Shown here one piece after another: positions 1-13,227 of a stretch of DNA of 64,000 bases. The number at the start of each line of letters is the position of its first letter. The stretch's first letter is position 1. The stretch lies in NCBI RefSeq assembly GCF_001676615.1, contig NZ_LYXZ01000033.1:1-64000 (forward strand). Reading direction: 5' to 3'. The translations under genes were made by a program, and so were the position numbers. This DNA is from Labrys sp. WJW (lineage in GTDB: Bacteria > Pseudomonadota > Alphaproteobacteria > Rhizobiales > Labraceae). The notes beneath the pieces are model-generated. The model was given only the letters and a program-made list of their open reading frames with translations, was not told where the DNA came from and searched no databases.

Positions 1-92
1 TGCGCCGCCAGGTCGCGAGCGAGCAACCCGCCCAGATTCTTGCCGCCGCCGGCAATCAGCGCCACTTTTCCCTTGATGCTGTGATCGGCCAT
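1..92 (-). CDS. Short-chain dehydrogenase/reductase, N-terminal fragment
   Basis: The gene runs off the left edge of the window; only its first 30 codons are present. They read MADHSIKGKVALIAGGGKN and onward, with a GGGKNLGG stretch at about residues 15-22 that fits the glycine-rich NAD(P)-binding loop at the start of an SDR. A strong Shine-Dalgarno (AAGGAGG) lies a few bases before the ATG. It is divergent from the LysR gene, the usual arrangement for a LysR regulator and its target. The SDR call rests on one motif; substrate unknown. Confidence 0.6.
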   Translation of the reverse strand, partial: MADHSIKGKVALIAGGGKNLGGLLARDLAA

Positions 93-194
93 GCTGGACC
101 TCCTTTTCACGAGTGAAGCTTTGTTGGAGGTCAGCTTATCGTCTTGGATTTCGATATAAAGCTATCCATTTGAACATGACATGTTACAATCTAA

Positions 195-207
195 TACCAA
201 TCTGGTA
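195..207. promoter_or_regulatory. Candidate LysR box between the SDR and lysR genes
   Basis: The 13-mer TACCAATCTGGTA is a perfect 5-bp inverted repeat with a 3-bp centre and obeys the T-N11-A rule for LysR-family operators. It ends 7 bases before the GTG start of the regulator and about 100 bases before the divergent SDR start, so it could serve autorepression and activation of the SDR. Assignment is by pattern and position only. Confidence 0.5.
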
Positions 208-214
208 GTAGGCC

Positions 215-1120
215 GTGGACCGCATCGATCTCTTCCGCATCTTCGTTCGCGTCGTCGACAGTTCGAGTTTCACGCGTGCCGCCAACACGCTGGGGCTGCC
301 ACGCCCCTCGGTCTCGGCCGCCATCAAGGATCTGGAGGCGCGCATGGGCGCGCGCCTGCTGCATCGAACCACCCGCAAGGTCTCCCCCACGCAGGACGGC
401 CTCGCCCTCTATGAGCGCTGCCTGCGCCTTCTCAGCGATTTCGAGGAGACCGAAAGCCTGTTCCGGCAAGCCGCCACCGGCCCGGCAGGCCGCCTGCGTG
501 TCGATCTGCCCGGTCGCATCGGCCGGCTGATCGTGGCGCCAGCCCTGGCCGAATTTCTCGACCTCTATCCCGAGATCGACGTCGACCTTGGCGTGACGGA
601 CCGCACCGTCGACCTGGTCGAAGACAGCCTCGACTGCGTGCTGCGCGTCGGCCCGCTCAGCGATTCGGGCCTGATCGCCCGTTCCATCGGTGAACTGGCC
701 CTGATCAATGTGGCGAGCCCTGACTATCTCGAGCGCTACGGCGTGCCCCGCAGTCCCGACGATCTCGACGAACATCTGGCCGTGAACTACGCCTCCCCCA
801 GCACGGGCCGGGTCGAGCCCTGGGAATGGGTAGGCCATGGCGGGATCCAGACGCGTTCGGTGCGCAGCCGTGTGGTCGTCAACGGCGCGGAGGCCTATAT
901 CGCTTGCTGCCTGGCTGGTTTCGGCCTGATCCAGATCCCGGCCTACGACGTCAAGAGTCACATGGCGGCCGGCGAACTCGTCGAGGTCATGCCGGACTAT
1001 CGCGCCGCCTCCATGCCGATGACGCTGCTCTTCCCCCATCGTCGGCATTTCTCACGCCGGGTGCAGCTGTTCGCGGACTGGCTCGAGGCCCTGCTCAAGC
1101 GCGAGGTCCTGATACGGTAG
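215..1120 (+). CDS. LysR-family transcriptional regulator
   Basis: A 301-residue protein of normal LysR length. Residues 1-60 form the winged helix-turn-helix (MDRIDLFRIFVRVVDSSSFT, then AANTLGLPRPSVSAAIKDLE), and residues from about 90 to 300 are the LysR substrate-binding domain of the CrgA-like PBP2 group. The start is a GTG; no in-frame ATG lies near, and the family consensus begins here. It is divergent from an SDR gene with a LysR-box-like palindrome between them, so it probably controls that gene in response to an unknown small molecule. Family assignment is secure; the regulon is inferred. Confidence 0.9.
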   Translation: MDRIDLFRIFVRVVDSSSFTRAANTLGLPRPSVSAAIKDLEARMGARLLHRTTRKVSPTQDGLALYERCLRLLSDFEETESLFRQAATGPAGRLRVDLPGRIGRLIVAPALAEFLDLYPEIDVDLGVTDRTVDLVEDSLDCVLRVGPLSDSGLIARSIGELALINVASPDYLERYGVPRSPDDLDEHLAVNYASPSTGRVEPWEWVGHGGIQTRSVRSRVVVNGAEAYIACCLAGFGLIQIPAYDVKSHMAAGELVEVMPDYRAASMPMTLLFPHRRHFSRRVQLFADWLEALLKREVLIR

Positions 1121-1137
1121 ACTTTGAATCGCGCATC

Positions 1138-1222
1138 CGTCATTGCGAGCGCCGCGAAGCAATCCAGAAATTCAAACGCCGCCTTCCAATGCCTGGATTG
1201 CTTCGCGGCGCTCGCAATGACG
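1138..1222. repeat. Palindromic repeat, 30-bp perfect arms
   Basis: The arms 1138-1167 and 1193-1222 are exact reverse complements over 30 bp, separated by 25 nt. The arm core (CATTGCGAGCGCCGCGAAGC) is like the 'attgcgagcg...gcaatcc' palindromes found scattered between genes in many alphaproteobacteria. It lies between the convergent 3' ends of lysR and ccmB, where the RNA hairpin could act as a bidirectional terminator, although there is no T-tract. Confidence 0.85.
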
Positions 1223-1253
1223 ATCGAGACCACGCGAGGCAGAGAATCCGAGG

Positions 1254-1922
1254 CTATTCCAGCCCGAAGCGCAGGGCCCAAGCCGCCGCCACCGTGCCGA
1301 GCACGATGGAGAACAACGTCATGGCGCAGAGCAGCAGGAAGGGCGGCAGGAAGGGCATCGGGCCGGTGATCGCGGCGGTCGCGGCCGCCACCCCGAAGAT
1401 CAGCACGGGAATGGTGAGCGGCAGGATCAGGATGGAGATCAGCATGCCGCCGCGCCGGAGCGCCACGGTCAGCGCCGCGCCGATGGCGCCGAGGAAGGTC
1501 AGGGCCGGCGTACCCGCCAGCAGGGTCAGCGTCACGGCTGCCAACCCCTTGCCGGGCAGGTTGACGAACAGGCCGAGCAGCGGCGTGGCGATCACCAAAG
1601 GCAGGCCGGTCGTCACCCAATGCGCCAGCGCCTTCACCGCCACCGCCAGTTCGAGAGGCGGGCCCCCGAGATGAATGAGGTCGAGCGAGCCGTCGTCGAG
1701 GTCGGCCTGGAACAGGCGGTCGAGGCCGAGCAGCGTCGCCAGCAGGGCGCCGAGCCAGAGCACGGCCGGGCCGATGCGGGTGAGCAGGTTGAGATCCGGG
1801 CCGACGCCGAAGGGAATGACCGTCACCACCGCCAGGAAGAAGATGACGCCGACGGGCGCCCCGCCGCCGGCCCTGACGGCTAGCCGCAGCTCGCGCATGA
1901 ACAGGGCTGCGAGCGCACTCAT
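1254..1922 (-). CDS. ccmB: Heme exporter membrane subunit CcmB
   Basis: A 222-residue protein, the usual CcmB length, with about six hydrophobic segments and the family's N-terminal MSALAALFMRELRLAVRAGG. CcmB pairs with the CcmA ATPase in the inner-membrane complex that releases holo-CcmE during cytochrome c maturation. The frame stays open 50 codons further upstream, but that part is translated repeat DNA, so the ATG at 1922 is chosen. It follows ccmA on the same strand after about 100 bp instead of the usual few bases, because a palindromic repeat sits between them. ccmC and ccmD, which normally follow, are absent: the next thing downstream is a palindromic repeat and the convergent lysR. 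Confidence 0.92.
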   Translation of the reverse strand: MSALAALFMRELRLAVRAGGGAPVGVIFFLAVVTVIPFGVGPDLNLLTRIGPAVLWLGALLATLLGLDRLFQADLDDGSLDLIHLGGPPLELAVAVKALAHWVTTGLPLVIATPLLGLFVNLPGKGLAAVTLTLLAGTPALTFLGAIGAALTVALRRGGMLISILILPLTIPVLIFGVAAATAAITGPMPFLPPFLLLCAMTLFSIVLGTVAAAWALRFGLE

Positions 1923-1931
1923 CAGCATCGG

Positions 1932-2019
1932 ACCTGATTTCGGAATCGAGTGCGATGCTTCAAGTTTCTGTTGTCGCATCGCTTCCTCCGAAAACCGGTG
2001 CCCACTTTTCGGAAGATGC
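1932..2019. repeat. Rhizobial-type palindromic repeat inserted between ccmA and ccmB
   Basis: The element contains TCCGAAAA (1987-1994) and TTTTCGGA (2006-2013) as perfect 8-bp arms around CCGGTGCCCAC, plus a second inverted pair GCGATGC / GCATCGC near 1952-1982. The 'ccgaaaaccggt...cacttttcgg' core is a familiar dispersed intergenic element of Hyphomicrobiales. It ends against the ccmA stop codon and fills the ccmA-ccmB gap. Confidence 0.75.
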
Positions 2020-2640
2020 TCATGCCGCACCGATTGTGAGGGTGAGGCTCGGCGCCAGTCCGAGGTCGCCATGGGTGGCGGCCAGGATCAGCCCGCCGCC
2101 GGCGAGATGCTCGCCCATCAGCTCGGCAAGACGAGCCTGGGTGGCGGTATCGAGCGCCGATGTCGGCTCGTCCAGGAGCCAGACCGGCCGCCGGGACACC
2201 AGCAGCCGGCACAGCGAGAGCCGGCGCTTCTGGCCGGCCGACAGATAGGCCGCCGGCAGGTCGATGAGATGCTCGATGGCGAAGAGATCGAGCGCATCCT
2301 CGATCGGCAGATAGGCATCGCCGTAATAGGCGCGCCAGAAGCCCAGATTCTCGCGCACGCTGAGCGAGGGTTTCAGGGCATCGGCATGGCCGCAATAATG
2401 CATGTGCTCGGCGGGCGTCTTCTCGGCATCGCCGCCGTCCAAGCGTATCGCCCCATCCCTGCGCGGCACCAGACCGGCGATCACCCTGAGCAGGCTGGAT
2501 TTGCCGGCGCCGTTGCGGCCCGTCACGGCAACGAGGTCGCCGGCACCGGCGGAAAAGCCGACCCCTTCGAATACGAGCCGGCCCCCCCGCTCACAGGCGA
2601 GGTTTTCGATCGTCAGGCGCAGGGGCGGGGCATTGCTCAC
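2020..2640 (-). CDS. ccmA: Heme exporter ATP-binding subunit CcmA
   Basis: A 206-residue ABC ATPase, typical of CcmA. Walker A is GRNGAGKSS (residues 41-49), the ABC signature LSAGQKRR (133-140), Walker B VWLLDEP (153-159), with the H-loop in AATHGD near the C terminus. With CcmB it forms the ABC module of the system I cytochrome c maturation pathway on the cytoplasmic face. Its start overlaps the kdsD stop by 4 bp, so the two are translationally coupled. Pairing with kdsD is unusual for ccm genes and suggests a rearranged operon. Confidence 0.93.
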   Translation of the reverse strand: MSNAPPLRLTIENLACERGGRLVFEGVGFSAGAGDLVAVTGRNGAGKSSLLRVIAGLVPRRDGAIRLDGGDAEKTPAEHMHYCGHADALKPSLSVRENLGFWRAYYGDAYLPIEDALDLFAIEHLIDLPAAYLSAGQKRRLSLCRLLVSRRPVWLLDEPTSALDTATQARLAELMGEHLAGGGLILAATHGDLGLAPSLTLTIGAA

Positions 2641-3635
2641 ACGACGCCGATATTCAACAGGTCGAGCATATGGACCACCCCCACGGGCCGCCCACCTTCC
2701 ACGGCGAACAGCACGGCGATGCGCCTGGTATCCATCACCTCCATGGCTTCGCTGACCAGGGCGTCAGGGCGGATGACCTTGGGCGTACGCGTCATGATGT
2801 CATCGACCCGCCGCGTCATCAGATCATCGCTCATGTGGCGCCTCAGATCGCCATCGGTGGCGATGCCGACCAGCATGCCCGACGCGTCGAGGACGCCGAC
2901 GCTGCCGACCCCCTTCTTCGACATCACCAGGATGGCTTGCGACATCAGCGTGCCCTCGGTGACCAGCGGCACCGCATCGCCGGTACGCATGACGTCGCGC
3001 ACGAATTTCAGCGAGGCGCCGAGCTTGCCGCCGGGATGGAAGACACGGAAATCGGCGGCGGTGAAACCGCGCGACTCCAGCATGGCCATGGCCAGGGCAT
3101 CGCCGAGCGCCAGGATCATCAGGGAGGAGGTTGTCGGCGCCTGGCCGTTCGGGCAGGCTTCTCTGGCCTGGGGCAGGACCAAGGGCAGGTCCGCCGCCTT
3201 GGCCAGGGTGGAGCTCGCCACCGAGGTCACCGCCACCAGCGGCACGTTGAACCGGGTGGCGTAGTCGATGATGTCGCCGAGTTCGCGCGTCTCGCCCGAC
3301 CAGGACAGGGCGATGACGGCGTCATCGGCGGTGATCATACCGAGATCGCCATGGCTGGCCTCGCTCGGATGCACGAAGAAGGCCGGTGTACCGGTCGAGG
3401 CGAAGGTCGCCGCGATCTTCTTGCCGATATGCCCCGATTTGCCCATGCCGGTGACGATGACGCGGCCCTTGAGGCCGGAAAAGCGCTCGATGCAGGCGCT
3501 GAACACGGGGCCGAGATCGCCTTCGATCGCCTCTGCCAGCGCCTCGAGGCCGGCCCTTTCGGTCGCGATGGTGCGCAGGGCCGATTGCTGCGCCGCCTTC
3601 AGCGTGCGATCACTTTGGCCATCACCTTGTTTCAA
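2637..3635 (-). CDS. kdsD: Arabinose-5-phosphate isomerase KdsD/KpsF
   Basis: Converts D-ribulose 5-phosphate to D-arabinose 5-phosphate, the first committed step to KDO for LPS. The SIS domain holds VIVTGMGKSGHIGKKIAATF and HPSEASHGDLGMI, and two CBS domains follow (MSQAILVMSKKGVGSVGVLD; then PDALVSEAMEVMDTRRIAVL). I chose a TTG start at 3635, preceded by GAGGCAGG at good spacing, because it gives about 332 residues, the family length. Upstream ATGs at 3716 (359 aa) and 3767 (376 aa) add non-conserved sequence and would collide with the divergent mltB start. Start choice moderate, function secure. Confidence 0.9.
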   Translation of the reverse strand: MKQGDGQSDRTLKAAQQSALRTIATERAGLEALAEAIEGDLGPVFSACIERFSGLKGRVIVTGMGKSGHIGKKIAATFASTGTPAFFVHPSEASHGDLGMITADDAVIALSWSGETRELGDIIDYATRFNVPLVAVTSVASSTLAKAADLPLVLPQAREACPNGQAPTTSSLMILALGDALAMAMLESRGFTAADFRVFHPGGKLGASLKFVRDVMRTGDAVPLVTEGTLMSQAILVMSKKGVGSVGVLDASGMLVGIATDGDLRRHMSDDLMTRRVDDIMTRTPKVIRPDALVSEAMEVMDTRRIAVLFAVEGGRPVGVVHMLDLLNIGVV

Positions 3636-3714
3636 ACCTGCCTCGTCACGATTTGTTTCGCGGCGGTGTTTATCACAGAATCGGTAAAGAGAATCAGGAT
3701 TCGGGAACGCGCCC

Positions 3715-4950
3715 ATGTCATGCACGCCTTCTAACACCATCGCGCGCACGATGCGGCTCGGATCCATACAGGGGCTCGCGATCCTCGGCCTGATGGTCCT
3801 CGGCCTGACCTCGCCTGCCCGCGCCGACAGCTATCTGAACTTCGTCACTGCGCTATGGCCGCGGGCCGAGAAGGCGGGCATTTCCCGCGAGACCTTCGAT
3901 GCCGCCTTTGCCGGGCTCGGCGTCGATCCCAAGGTCGTCTCGCTCGCGGGCACCCAACCCGAATTCAACCAGACCATCCGCGCCTATGTCGAGACCCGCC
4001 TGAGCGCGGACCGCATCGCCCAGGGCAAGGCGATGGCGCAGCGCTGGAAATCCTGGCTCGACAAGGCCGAGGAGCGCTATGGCGTCGACCGCTATGTCAT
4101 CCTCGCCATCTGGTCACTGGAGAGCAATTACGGCGCCTCGCCGGGCAATTCCGACATCGTCCGTTCGCTCACCACCTTGGCCTGCTGCACGACCAAGCGC
4201 CCCGAGCTCTTCCGCGACGAACTGATCGATGCCCTCAAGATCCTGCAGGAGCACGACATCACGCCGCGCGGCATGACCGGCTCTTGGGCCGGCGCGCTGG
4301 GCCAGGTGCAGTTCATGCCCTCCAGCTTCCTGAAATATGCCGTCGACATGGATGGCGACGGCAAGCGCGACATCTGGAACGAGGAGCCCGACGTGATCGG
4401 CTCGATCGCCAACTACCTCAAGCTGCACGACTGGGATGGCGGCAAGCGCTGGGGCTATGAGGTCAAGCTGCCGGCGAAATTCGATTTCACCGCCATCAAT
4501 GCCCGTGACGGTGGCCCCTCCGGCGCCTGGGCCAAGCTCGGCGTCGCCAGGGTAGACGGCAAGCCACTGCCGGACGGCGACAAGGCCTGGCTGTTCCTGC
4601 CGGCGGGCGCCAAGGGGCCGGCCTTCCTGACCTTCCAGAACTACTGGGCGATCAAGACCTACAATATCTCCGATTCCTACACGCTGTCGGTCGGCCTGCT
4701 TGCCGACCGCATCCGCGGCATTGCCTCGCTGAAGGGGCGCTGGCCGGCGCAGGAGACCACGCTCAACCGTGCCCAGATCACGGCGATGCAGAAGAAGCTG
4801 AAAGCGCTCGGCTATCCGATCGAGACGATCGACGGCAAGATCGGCCCGGCGGCCCGGGCGGCCCTGCGCACCTGGCAGGCCAAGGCGGGACTGGTGGCGG
4901 ACGGCTATCCCACCCCGGCCGTGTTGCAGAAATTGAGCGCCACGCCCTGA
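3715..4950 (+). CDS. Lytic murein transglycosylase (MltB family) with peptidoglycan-binding domain
   Basis: A 411-residue periplasmic enzyme that cleaves the MurNAc-GlcNAc bond to give anhydro-muropeptides. Residues 1-37 form a signal peptide ending ARA. The catalytic domain (about 40-330) has ILAIWSLESNYG with the catalytic Glu near residue 136, and GSWAGALGQVQFMPSSFLKY. Residues about 345-405 are a PG_binding_1 domain (MQKKLKALGYPIETIDGKIG). ATG 3715 is used; ATG 3751 is an alternative that keeps the signal peptide. Its start region faces kdsD head-to-head, both cell-envelope genes. Confidence 0.93.
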   Translation: MSCTPSNTIARTMRLGSIQGLAILGLMVLGLTSPARADSYLNFVTALWPRAEKAGISRETFDAAFAGLGVDPKVVSLAGTQPEFNQTIRAYVETRLSADRIAQGKAMAQRWKSWLDKAEERYGVDRYVILAIWSLESNYGASPGNSDIVRSLTTLACCTTKRPELFRDELIDALKILQEHDITPRGMTGSWAGALGQVQFMPSSFLKYAVDMDGDGKRDIWNEEPDVIGSIANYLKLHDWDGGKRWGYEVKLPAKFDFTAINARDGGPSGAWAKLGVARVDGKPLPDGDKAWLFLPAGAKGPAFLTFQNYWAIKTYNISDSYTLSVGLLADRIRGIASLKGRWPAQETTLNRAQITAMQKKLKALGYPIETIDGKIGPAARAALRTWQAKAGLVADGYPTPAVLQKLSATP

Positions 4951-5003
4951 GGCGTGCTAGTCTGATCGAGAGCGCTTCATCCCCGCGAAAACGGAGACCG
5001 GCC

Positions 5004-6146
5004 TTGAAGCAGCGCCTCCTCCTGATCGTCCTGTTCGTGCTGGCGGCTGTCGTGCTGTCGCAACGACCTATCATGGCGCGTGACAGCGGGGGCGACACGC
5101 CGGGCGAGGCCCTGCGCCAATATCGGGAGATGCAGAACAAGGTGCGCCAGCAGAACGCCCGGCCGGCACCGGTCCGGCGCACCAAGGTCCGTGCCTCTCC
5201 CTTCGCCATGCCCAAGCCGGCGAAGGTCGCGCCGGCACCGGCCGTGCCGCCCTCCTCCTTCGTGCATGTCATCGGCGATTCCATGGCGGACCAGCTCGCA
5301 GCCGGGCTGACCGACGTCCTGGACGATCGGCCGGATATCGCCATCATCCGCAATACCAAGGCCGATAGCGGCCTGGTGCGCAACGATTTCTACGACTGGA
5401 ACAAGGGCGTCGCCGATCTCCTCGCCGCCAACGCCCAGATCGATGCCGTGGTAATCCTGATCGGCTCCAACGACCGCCAGACCATCCGGGAGAACGGCAC
5501 CCGCCTCGAACCGCAATCGGACGAGTGGGAGGCGGCCTATCGCAAGCGCATCGACGCGTTGATCGCGCCCCTGAAAGCCCGCGGCGTCAAGATCTTCTGG
5601 GTTGGCCTGCCGCCGATGCGCAGCGACGCCCTCAGCGCCGCCATGGTGCGTTTCAACAGCCTCTATCGCAGCCAGGTTACCGTGGCGGGCGGCATCTATG
5701 TCGACATCTGGGACGGCTTCGTCAATTCGGACGGTTCCTATGCCGCCAGCGGCACCGGGCTCGACGGTCAGCCAGCGCGCCTGCGCAAGGCCGATGGCGT
5801 ACATTTCTCCGATGAAGGCGCCAAGCTGGCGGCGCATTTCCTCGAGAGCGATCTGAGGCGCCTGCTCGGCGAAGCACCGCCGGCGCCGATGGTTGCGACG
5901 GCCCCGGTCGCCGAGCCGACCTCCGAGACTCCAGGCGATTCACCGGCTGAAAAGCCCGAATATGGACCGGTCCTGCCACTCGATGCCTATGAGACCGCGC
6001 CCGGCGGCCAGCTGCTCGGCGGCGGCACCCCCAGACCGGGCAGCGCCGACCCCAGCGTCGCCAAGGTGCTTGGGCAGGGCGAAAGCCTGCCGCCACGCGA
6101 AGGCCGCGCCGACGATTTTCGCTGGCCGGCGCAGGCCATGCCCTGA
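5004..6146 (+). CDS. Secreted SGNH/GDSL hydrolase, DUF459 type
   Basis: A 380-residue exported protein. A hydrophobic signal or anchor covers residues 5-20 and a Pro/Ala-rich linker runs to about 85. The SGNH blocks are visible: GDSMAD (91-96, nucleophile Ser93), IGSNDRQ (153-159, oxyanion Asn156) and DGVHFSDEG (264-272, catalytic Asp/His). A low-complexity Pro/Gly tail follows from about 290. DUF459 proteins are periplasmic esterase- or acetyltransferase-like proteins near cell-wall genes; the exact substrate is unknown. The start is TTG preceded by GGAG. It follows the transglycosylase by 53 bp on the same strand, suggesting a shared cell-wall role. Confidence 0.85.
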   Translation: MKQRLLLIVLFVLAAVVLSQRPIMARDSGGDTPGEALRQYREMQNKVRQQNARPAPVRRTKVRASPFAMPKPAKVAPAPAVPPSSFVHVIGDSMADQLAAGLTDVLDDRPDIAIIRNTKADSGLVRNDFYDWNKGVADLLAANAQIDAVVILIGSNDRQTIRENGTRLEPQSDEWEAAYRKRIDALIAPLKARGVKIFWVGLPPMRSDALSAAMVRFNSLYRSQVTVAGGIYVDIWDGFVNSDGSYAASGTGLDGQPARLRKADGVHFSDEGAKLAAHFLESDLRRLLGEAPPAPMVATAPVAEPTSETPGDSPAEKPEYGPVLPLDAYETAPGGQLLGGGTPRPGSADPSVAKVLGQGESLPPREGRADDFRWPAQAMP

Positions 6147-6162
6147 AGGAAGCGCTTTGTTT

Positions 6163-6795
6163 TCACCGCCGTGCGGTGTCGAGCGCCATGCGGGCCGCGA
6201 GGCCCATCAGCACCGTACCCATCAGCCAGCGCTGCACCGTCGTCCACAGCGGGCGGCCGGCGAGAAACGCCGAAATCGTGCCCGCCATCACGACGAAGCA
6301 GGCATTGAAGAAGGCGCTGACCAGGATCTGGATGAGGCCGAGTTGCAGGGTCTGCGCGAGCACCGTGCCGGAATGGTCGACGAATTGCGGCAACAGCGAG
6401 AGATAGAGCGCCGCGATCTTGGGATTGAGCAGGCTGGTGAACAGGCCCATTCCATAGAGACGCCGCACCGAATCGGGCTTGAGCGCACGCACTTCGAAGG
6501 GTGAGCGGCCGCCGGGCTTCAGGGCCTGCCAGGCCATCCAGGCGAGATAGGCCGCGCCGGCAATGCGCAGAGCGTCATAGGCATAGGGCACCGCGAACAG
6601 CAGGGCGGTGATGCCGAAGGCCGCCAACAGCATGTAGATCACGAAGCCGGTGACGACGCCGATCAGCGAGATCAGCCCGGCGAGGCGCCCCTGGCAGATC
6701 GAGCGCGAAACCAGATAGGCCATGTTGGGGCCGGGCGTCAGCACCATGCCGACGGCGATAGCGGTGAAGGCGAGAACAGTGGTGAGGGAGAGCAT
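6163..6795 (-). CDS. LysE/RhtB-family amino-acid exporter
   Basis: A 210-residue membrane protein with six hydrophobic segments and the family signature TPGPNMAYLVSRS at residues 20-32, then FTSLLNPKIAALYLSLLPQF in the middle. Members export amino acids such as lysine, threonine or homoserine lactone by proton antiport; the substrate cannot be told here. ATG 6795 has GAGG at a fair distance; an upstream in-frame start would add 22 non-conserved residues. Convergent with the SGNH gene, 16 bp apart. Confidence 0.9.
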   Translation of the reverse strand: MLSLTTVLAFTAIAVGMVLTPGPNMAYLVSRSICQGRLAGLISLIGVVTGFVIYMLLAAFGITALLFAVPYAYDALRIAGAAYLAWMAWQALKPGGRSPFEVRALKPDSVRRLYGMGLFTSLLNPKIAALYLSLLPQFVDHSGTVLAQTLQLGLIQILVSAFFNACFVVMAGTISAFLAGRPLWTTVQRWLMGTVLMGLAARMALDTARR

Positions 6796-6904
6796 GGCGG
6801 AAACCTCGGGTTTTGCCTTGCTACGCCCGCTCCTCCCATCCAGGCAAGCACCGACCCGCATCCATCATCACTTTGAATGCTGGCGTCAAAATCGGTGATG
6901 GAAA

Positions 6905-6932
6905 GGTGTGCCGGTCTGAAGACCGGCACACC
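6905..6932 (-). terminator. Hairpin downstream of gltD
   Basis: A perfect 12-bp stem GGTGTGCCGGTC / GACCGGCACACC with a TGAA loop lies 13 bases past the gltD stop. No clear U-tract follows, so termination strength is uncertain. The stem shares GGTGTGCCG-TC with the larger palindrome at 47726-47807, so it is also a member of a dispersed palindrome family. Confidence 0.65.
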
Positions 6933-6944
6933 GAAAACCGCCGC

Positions 6945-8369
6945 TCAGCGCGGCAGCGTCGTCGCACCCATCAGCGCCTCGTCGATGGCGCGGGCGGCCT
7001 GGCGACCCTCGCGGATGGCCCAGACCACCAGCGACTGGCCGCGGCGCATGTCGCCGGCGGCGTAGACCTTGTCCATCGAGGTGCGATAGTCCCGGTCGGT
7101 GGCCGACACATTGCCACGCTTGTCGAGCTCGACGCCCGACTGGTCGATCATGCCCACCTTGACGGGGCCGGTGAAGCCGAGGGCGATGAAGACCATGTCG
7201 GCCCTGAGCACGGTCTCGGTGCCCTCGATCGGCCGGCGCTTCTCGTCGGCACGGGCGATCTTGACGCCGGTGACGCGACCGTTCTTGCCGACGATGCCGA
7301 GCGTCACCGCCTGGAATTCACGCTCGGCGCCTTCGGCCTGCGAGGAAGAAGTCCGCATCTTGGTCGGCCAATAGGGCCAGATCGCCAGCTTGTCTTCCTT
7401 CTCCGGCGGACGCGGCCGGATGTCGAGCTGCGTCACCGAGATTGCCCCCTGGCGGAAGGAGGTGCCGACGCAGTCCGAGGCCGTGTCGCCGCCGCCGATC
7501 ACCACGACATGCTTGCCGGTGGTCAGGAGGGGTTCTTCCTTGGAAATGTCCTCGCCGCCGACGCGACGGTTGCTCTGCACCAGATAGGGCATGGCGAAAT
7601 GCACGCCTTCGAGCTCGGCGCCCGGCAAGGTCGGGTCACGCGGGGTCTCGGCGCCCCCTGCCAGCAGCACGGCGTCATGGCCGGATTTGAGATCGGCGAA
7701 ACTCATTGATACGCCGATATTGACGCCATAGTGGAAGGCGACGCCCTCGGCCTCCATCTGGCGCACGCGGCGCTCGATGTGGTGCTTCTCCATCTTGAAG
7801 TCGGGGATGCCATAGCGCAGCAGGCCGCCGGCGGCGGGTTCGCGCTCATAGACATGCACGTCATGGCCGGCACGGGCGAGCTGCTGGGCGGCAGCCAGGC
7901 CGGCAGGGCCCGAGCCGACAACAGCGACCTTCTTGCCGGTCTTAACCTTGGCGATCTCGGGCTGGATCCAGCCCATGGCCCACGCCTTGTCGGCGATCGA
8001 CTGCTCGATGGTCTTGATGGTGACAGGCACGTCCTCGAGGTTGAGCGTGCAGGCTTCCTCGCAGGGGGCCGGGCAGATGCGGCCGGTGAATTCCGGGAAG
8101 TTGTTGGTGGTGTGCAGGTTGCGCGCCGCCTCCTCCCAGTCGTCGTGATAGACGAGATCGTTCCAGTCCGGGATCTGGTTGTTCACCGGGCAGCCCGTCG
8201 GGCCATGGCAGTAAGGCACGCCGCAATCCATGCAGCGCGCCGCCTGCTTGCCGACATCCTTGTCGTCGAGCGGAAGGGTGAATTCGCGGTAGTGACGGAT
8301 GCGGTCGGCGGCCGGAAGATACTTCTGGTCCTGCCGATCGATCTCGAGAAATCCTGTTGCCTTGCCCAT
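6945..8369 (-). CDS. gltD: Glutamate synthase [NADPH] small subunit
   Basis: 474 residues. The beta subunit takes electrons from NADPH to FAD and passes them to GltB for 2-oxoglutarate + glutamine to two glutamates. The N terminus has the Fe-S cysteines CMDCGVPYCHGPTGC (46-60) and CPAPCEEAC (99-107), then the FAD loop VVGSGPAG (150-157) and the NADPH loop VIGGGDTASD near 290, ending with AAGDMRRGQS. ATG 8369 is preceded by GGAGG; 21 further upstream codons are not conserved. It follows gltB by 97 bp on the same strand, an operon in the order gltB-gltD. Confidence 0.96.
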   Translation of the reverse strand: MGKATGFLEIDRQDQKYLPAADRIRHYREFTLPLDDKDVGKQAARCMDCGVPYCHGPTGCPVNNQIPDWNDLVYHDDWEEAARNLHTTNNFPEFTGRICPAPCEEACTLNLEDVPVTIKTIEQSIADKAWAMGWIQPEIAKVKTGKKVAVVGSGPAGLAAAQQLARAGHDVHVYEREPAAGGLLRYGIPDFKMEKHHIERRVRQMEAEGVAFHYGVNIGVSMSFADLKSGHDAVLLAGGAETPRDPTLPGAELEGVHFAMPYLVQSNRRVGGEDISKEEPLLTTGKHVVVIGGGDTASDCVGTSFRQGAISVTQLDIRPRPPEKEDKLAIWPYWPTKMRTSSSQAEGAEREFQAVTLGIVGKNGRVTGVKIARADEKRRPIEGTETVLRADMVFIALGFTGPVKVGMIDQSGVELDKRGNVSATDRDYRTSMDKVYAAGDMRRGQSLVVWAIREGRQAARAIDEALMGATTLPR

Positions 8370-8466
8370 GTTGAGTCCTCCGGTCGAACCGGACGCGCGC
8401 CGCGCCATCCGGGGCCGTGTCAAAAGATTCATGCCGCGGATCCCAGCATCCGCGACGATGCTGAAA

Positions 8467-13227
<4,761 letters not shown>

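Noticed and set aside
2670..3734. 354-codon rightward frame opposite kdsD
   Set aside because: His/Gly/Arg-rich shadow; kdsD has SIS and CBS domains.
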